Source: UBA7662 sp041688385
GTDB taxonomy: Bacteria; Bacteroidota; Bacteroidia; UBA7662
Direction of reading: 5' to 3'
Assembly (NCBI GenBank): GCA_041688385.1
Contig: JBDNIH010000041.1
Span: 1-8,257, forward strand
DNA: 8,257 nt
Part shown: piece by piece, positions 6,259 through 8,257 of the stretch
How positions within the stretch are numbered: position 1 is the stretch's first letter
Layout of the letters: every line of letters begins with the position of its first letter
The notes under the pieces: model-generated
Seen by the model: only the letters and a program-made list of their open reading frames with translations
Told to the model about the DNA's origin: nothing
Database searches by the model: none
Made by a program: the position numbers and the translations under genes

Positions 6259-6891
6259 CTAAACTTTGAAAGTATTGATATCTATGAGCTGATGACAACC
6301 AGCATATTCATACGATTGGTTGCTTGCGATTACCAATGTCCGTCCATCGGTCTCTTTTTCTTTTAAATCCATATACCAATCTATACCACTTTGGTCGAGG
6401 TTGGCGGTAGGCTCATCGAGTAGGAGCAAGGGGACATCGCTATAAAAAACCAACAGTAGTTTTAGTCGTTGCTTCATTCCCGAGGAATAATCGCGTATGA
6501 TTTTGTGGGTGATCTGTTTGAGATTGGCCGATTCGATCAACTCCGAATAGCCGCCCTTAAAGCGGTTGCCTTTAATTTTAAAATGAAAATCAAATAGCTC
6601 AGCTGCGGTTAGATGTTCTGGCAAATCAAGATAAGGCGCCGTGAGTACGAGTTGATTGTAAAGTGAATCTCGGTCGATGGACAAACCGTCTTGTTCCCAG
6701 CTGATCTCGCCTTCAGAAAGGGATTGGTAACCTGAGATTACGCCAAGCAAGGTTGATTTGCCTGAACCGTTGGGGCCAGTAAGTGCTATTTGTTGCCCAG
6801 AAACTATATCTAGCGCCAATTCACGGAATATCCAGTCTCGGTTAAATCGTTTACCGGCATGTTGGAGTCGTAATCCGACCCCGCTTTTCAT
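6259..6891 (-). CDS. Short ABC-type ATPase with noncanonical Q- and H-loops
   Basis: The 210-residue product is a single ABC nucleotide-binding domain: Walker A GPNGSGKST (39-47), signature region YSSGMKQR (135-142), Walker B LLLLDE (155-160) and D-loop NLD (164-166). The Q-loop region reads LTAPYLDLPEHLT (83-95) with no Gln at the usual place, and the switch position reads IASNQ (188-192), with Asn191 where most ABC ATPases have a catalytic His. The overall size resembles CcmA-like export ATPases. No membrane-spanning partner is encoded in the window, so it is uncertain whether it powers a transporter or acts as a soluble ABC protein. Its ATG overlaps the lpxA stop (ATGA, 6888-6891), so it is translationally coupled to lipid A genes. 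That suggests an envelope-related role by context only. I do not recognise a named gene. Confidence 0.9.
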   Translation of the reverse strand: MKSGVGLRLQHAGKRFNRDWIFRELALDIVSGQQIALTGPNGSGKSTLLGVISGYQSLSEGEISWEQDGLSIDRDSLYNQLVLTAPYLDLPEHLTAAELFDFHFKIKGNRFKGGYSELIESANLKQITHKIIRDYSSGMKQRLKLLLVFYSDVPLLLLDEPTANLDQSGIDWYMDLKEKETDGRTLVIASNQSYEYAGCHQLIDINTFKV

Positions 6892-7667
6892 TCGATCATA
6901 CCTTTGATCACGCCATAAGTCGATGACCGGATGAAGTCTAATATCCTGGTTTTTTCGGTAGAATCAGCGATTTCGCTTTCTACTATGTCTAAGGCTTTGG
7001 AGATATTGTAGCCACGCACATAAATAATACGGTAAATATCCTCTACCTGGCGAATCATGTCCTCATTGAAACCACGTCGGCGCATACCGATTACATTTAC
7101 ACCAGCAAAACAAAGGGGTTCTTTGGCCGCTTTAACGAAAGGAGGCACATCTTTACGGACAAGTGAACCGCCGCCTACGAAGGAGTGGGCACCTACAGTC
7201 ACAAACTGCTGTACGGCCACCATACCTTCGAGTATGGCCCAATCTTCGACCAAAATATGGCCAGCTAACGTTGCTAGATTTGCCAATATAACATGGTTGC
7301 CAACGATACAATCGTGGGCAACATGAGAGTAGGCCATAAGTAAACAATGTTCGCCTACCACGGTTTTCATACGATCGCGTGTGCCTCTATTTACAGTAAC
7401 ACATTCACGAATGATGGTGTTGTCGCCGATGTAGGTAAAGGTTTGTTCGCCTTGATATTTTAAATCCTGAGGAGCAGCTGATATGACAGCACCGGGATAA
7501 ATTTTTACGTTTTTGCCAATACGCGCACCATTAAAAATGGTCACATTTGAGCCAATCCAACAGCCTTCAGCGATTTCAACATCAGCTTCAATGGTCACAA
7601 ATGGAGAAATGACAACGTCGGCGGCAATTTTTGCGTCGGGGTGGATTGATGCTAGTGGTTGGTTCAT
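6888..7667 (-). CDS. lpxA: UDP-N-acetylglucosamine 3-O-acyltransferase LpxA
   Basis: This cytoplasmic enzyme catalyses the first step of lipid A synthesis, moving a 3-hydroxyacyl chain from ACP to UDP-GlcNAc. The 259 residues match the family length (262 in E. coli). Residues 1-180 are hexapeptide repeats of a left-handed beta-helix (for example IHPDAKIAADVVISP at the start); the rest is the helical C-terminal domain with GMRRRGF (194-200). HVAHDCIVGN (115-124) supplies His118, equivalent to catalytic His125 of E. coli, and AGH supplies His137, equivalent to His144. E. coli His160 is replaced by Gln153 (AVQQF). The chain-length ruler position (E. coli Gly173) is Gly166, which leaves room for a long acyl chain. 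The ATG overlaps the lpxC-fabZ stop by 4 bases, and its own stop overlaps the ATPase start by 4, so the three genes form one translationally coupled unit. Confidence 0.97.
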   Translation of the reverse strand: MNQPLASIHPDAKIAADVVISPFVTIEADVEIAEGCWIGSNVTIFNGARIGKNVKIYPGAVISAAPQDLKYQGEQTFTYIGDNTIIRECVTVNRGTRDRMKTVVGEHCLLMAYSHVAHDCIVGNHVILANLATLAGHILVEDWAILEGMVAVQQFVTVGAHSFVGGGSLVRKDVPPFVKAAKEPLCFAGVNVIGMRRRGFNEDMIRQVEDIYRIIYVRGYNISKALDIVESEIADSTEKTRILDFIRSSTYGVIKGMIE

Positions 7668-8257
7668 TGATTTGTCTTCTTAACTAGTTGTGCCATCAGG
7701 TCGGCTTCTAAAACAAGGCGGTTTCCTACGAACGCCTGACCATACATCTGGCAGATGCCACGGCGAATAGGTTCTTTGAGTACCAATTTAAAGATCAAAG
7801 TGTCACCAGGGACTATTTTATCTTTAAATTTTGCATTGTCAATCTTTAGGAAATAAGTCCAATAACCGCTTGGATCGTCCATTAAACTAAGACACAGTAT
7901 ACCCCCAGTTTGGGCCATGGCTTCGATTGACAGTACACCTGGCATAACAGGATTATTCGGAAAGTGCCCCATAAAGTGGGGTTCATTCATGCTCACATTT
8001 TTTATCCCTACTACATGGGTAGTGCTGAGCTCGGTAATTTTATCTACCAATAAAAATGGATAACGATGCGGAAGAAACTCCATGATTTTGTTGATATCAA
8101 AAACAGGTTCAGCCAGCGGATCGTAACGTGGGATGTCGTATTTCGACGGTTTTTTCTTGAGACTTAGTTTGAGATTTTTGCAGAAACCTACATTACCTGC
8201 ATGTCCTGGTTTAGACGCAATTACGTGCCCTTTAATGGGGCGACCTAACAGAGCGAG
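7664..8257 (-). CDS. lpxC-fabZ: LpxC-FabZ bifunctional deacetylase/dehydratase, C-terminal part (runs off right edge)
   Basis: The frame is open from the right edge, so the ATG at 8083 is internal and not the start: 58 further residues are encoded upstream in frame. These begin with LALLGRPIKGHVIASKPGH, the end of LpxC; the His of KPGH corresponds to E. coli catalytic His265. A lysine-rich linker follows, then IPRYDPLAEPVFDINKIM leads into FabZ. The FabZ domain (139 residues from 8083) has LPHRYPFLLVD and GHFPNNPVMPGV, with catalytic His40 and Glu54 (SIEAMAQ), counted from that Met. LpxC removes the acetyl group from UDP-3-O-acyl-GlcNAc, the committed lipid A step. FabZ dehydrates 3-hydroxyacyl-ACP in fatty-acid elongation. 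Fusion of the two is known in Bacteroidota. The LpxC zinc ligands lie outside the window. The stop overlaps the lpxA start (ATGA). Confidence 0.95.
   Translation of the reverse strand, partial: LALLGRPIKGHVIASKPGHAGNVGFCKNLKLSLKKKPSKYDIPRYDPLAEPVFDINKIMEFLPHRYPFLLVDKITELSTTHVVGIKNVSMNEPHFMGHFPNNPVMPGVLSIEAMAQTGGILCLSLMDDPSGYWTYFLKIDNAKFKDKIVPGDTLIFKLVLKEPIRRGICQMYGQAFVGNRLVLEADLMAQLVKKTNQ

Noticed and set aside
7057..7347. 89-codon plus-strand and 64-codon minus-strand frames inside lpxA
   Set aside because: They overlap the conserved LpxA beta-helix coding region in other frames and lack any recognisable feature.
7664..8083. Stand-alone FabZ gene starting at the ATG at 8083
   Set aside because: The frame is open upstream to the window edge and encodes an LpxC C-terminus, so 8083 is an internal Met of a fusion protein.
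1..8257. SusC/SusD polysaccharide utilisation locus
   Set aside because: The receptors are about 750 residues, no SusD-like lipoprotein is present, and no glycoside hydrolase is encoded in the window.

Overview
The window looks like a chromosomal segment of a member of the Bacteroidota. Three things point there: TonB-dependent receptors with an N-terminal carboxypeptidase-regulatory-like domain, an LpxC-FabZ fusion followed directly by lpxA (an arrangement characteristic of this phylum), and a near absence of Shine-Dalgarno sequences at gene starts. A finer placement (for example Saprospiria or Cytophagia) cannot be made from these bases. I see no transposase, integrase, tRNA, rRNA or CRISPR array. 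Almost every base belongs to a protein gene.

Left block (1-4912, minus strand). Three genes are read right to left with gaps of 5 and 9 bases, so they probably form one operon: a 770-residue TonB-dependent receptor, a 742-residue paralogous receptor, and the first 118 codons of an exported S9-family (prolyl-oligopeptidase / glutamyl-endopeptidase-like) serine peptidase that runs off the left edge. No SusD-like lipoprotein gene sits between or beside the receptors. The likely theme is outer-membrane uptake of a scarce nutrient, with a periplasmic peptidase alongside; the substrate is unknown.

Middle (4937-6049, plus strand). dprA, the single-strand DNA-binding RecA loader of natural transformation, diverges from the receptor operon across a spacer of only 24 bases. 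Core promoter elements for at least one direction must therefore lie inside the opposing coding sequence.

Convergent spacer (6050-6258). This 209-base gap has no convincing gene but several inverted and direct repeats. One is a hairpin with a UUCG loop followed by a T-run, oriented to stop minus-strand transcripts from the right-hand operon before they enter dprA antisense.

Right block (6259-8257, minus strand). lpxC-fabZ (3' part only), lpxA and a short ABC-type ATPase gene are joined by two 4-base ATGA stop/start overlaps, indicating translational coupling. LpxA and LpxC carry out the first two steps of lipid A synthesis. FabZ draws on the same 3-hydroxyacyl-ACP pool. The ATPase is not recognised as a named gene and departs from the usual Q-loop and H-loop residues.

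Most of the window is ordinary core Bacteroidota content. The items most worth a second look are the noncanonical ATPase coupled to lpxA, the tandem receptor pair with its peptidase, and the repeat-rich convergent spacer. I do not see clear evidence of an undescribed system.
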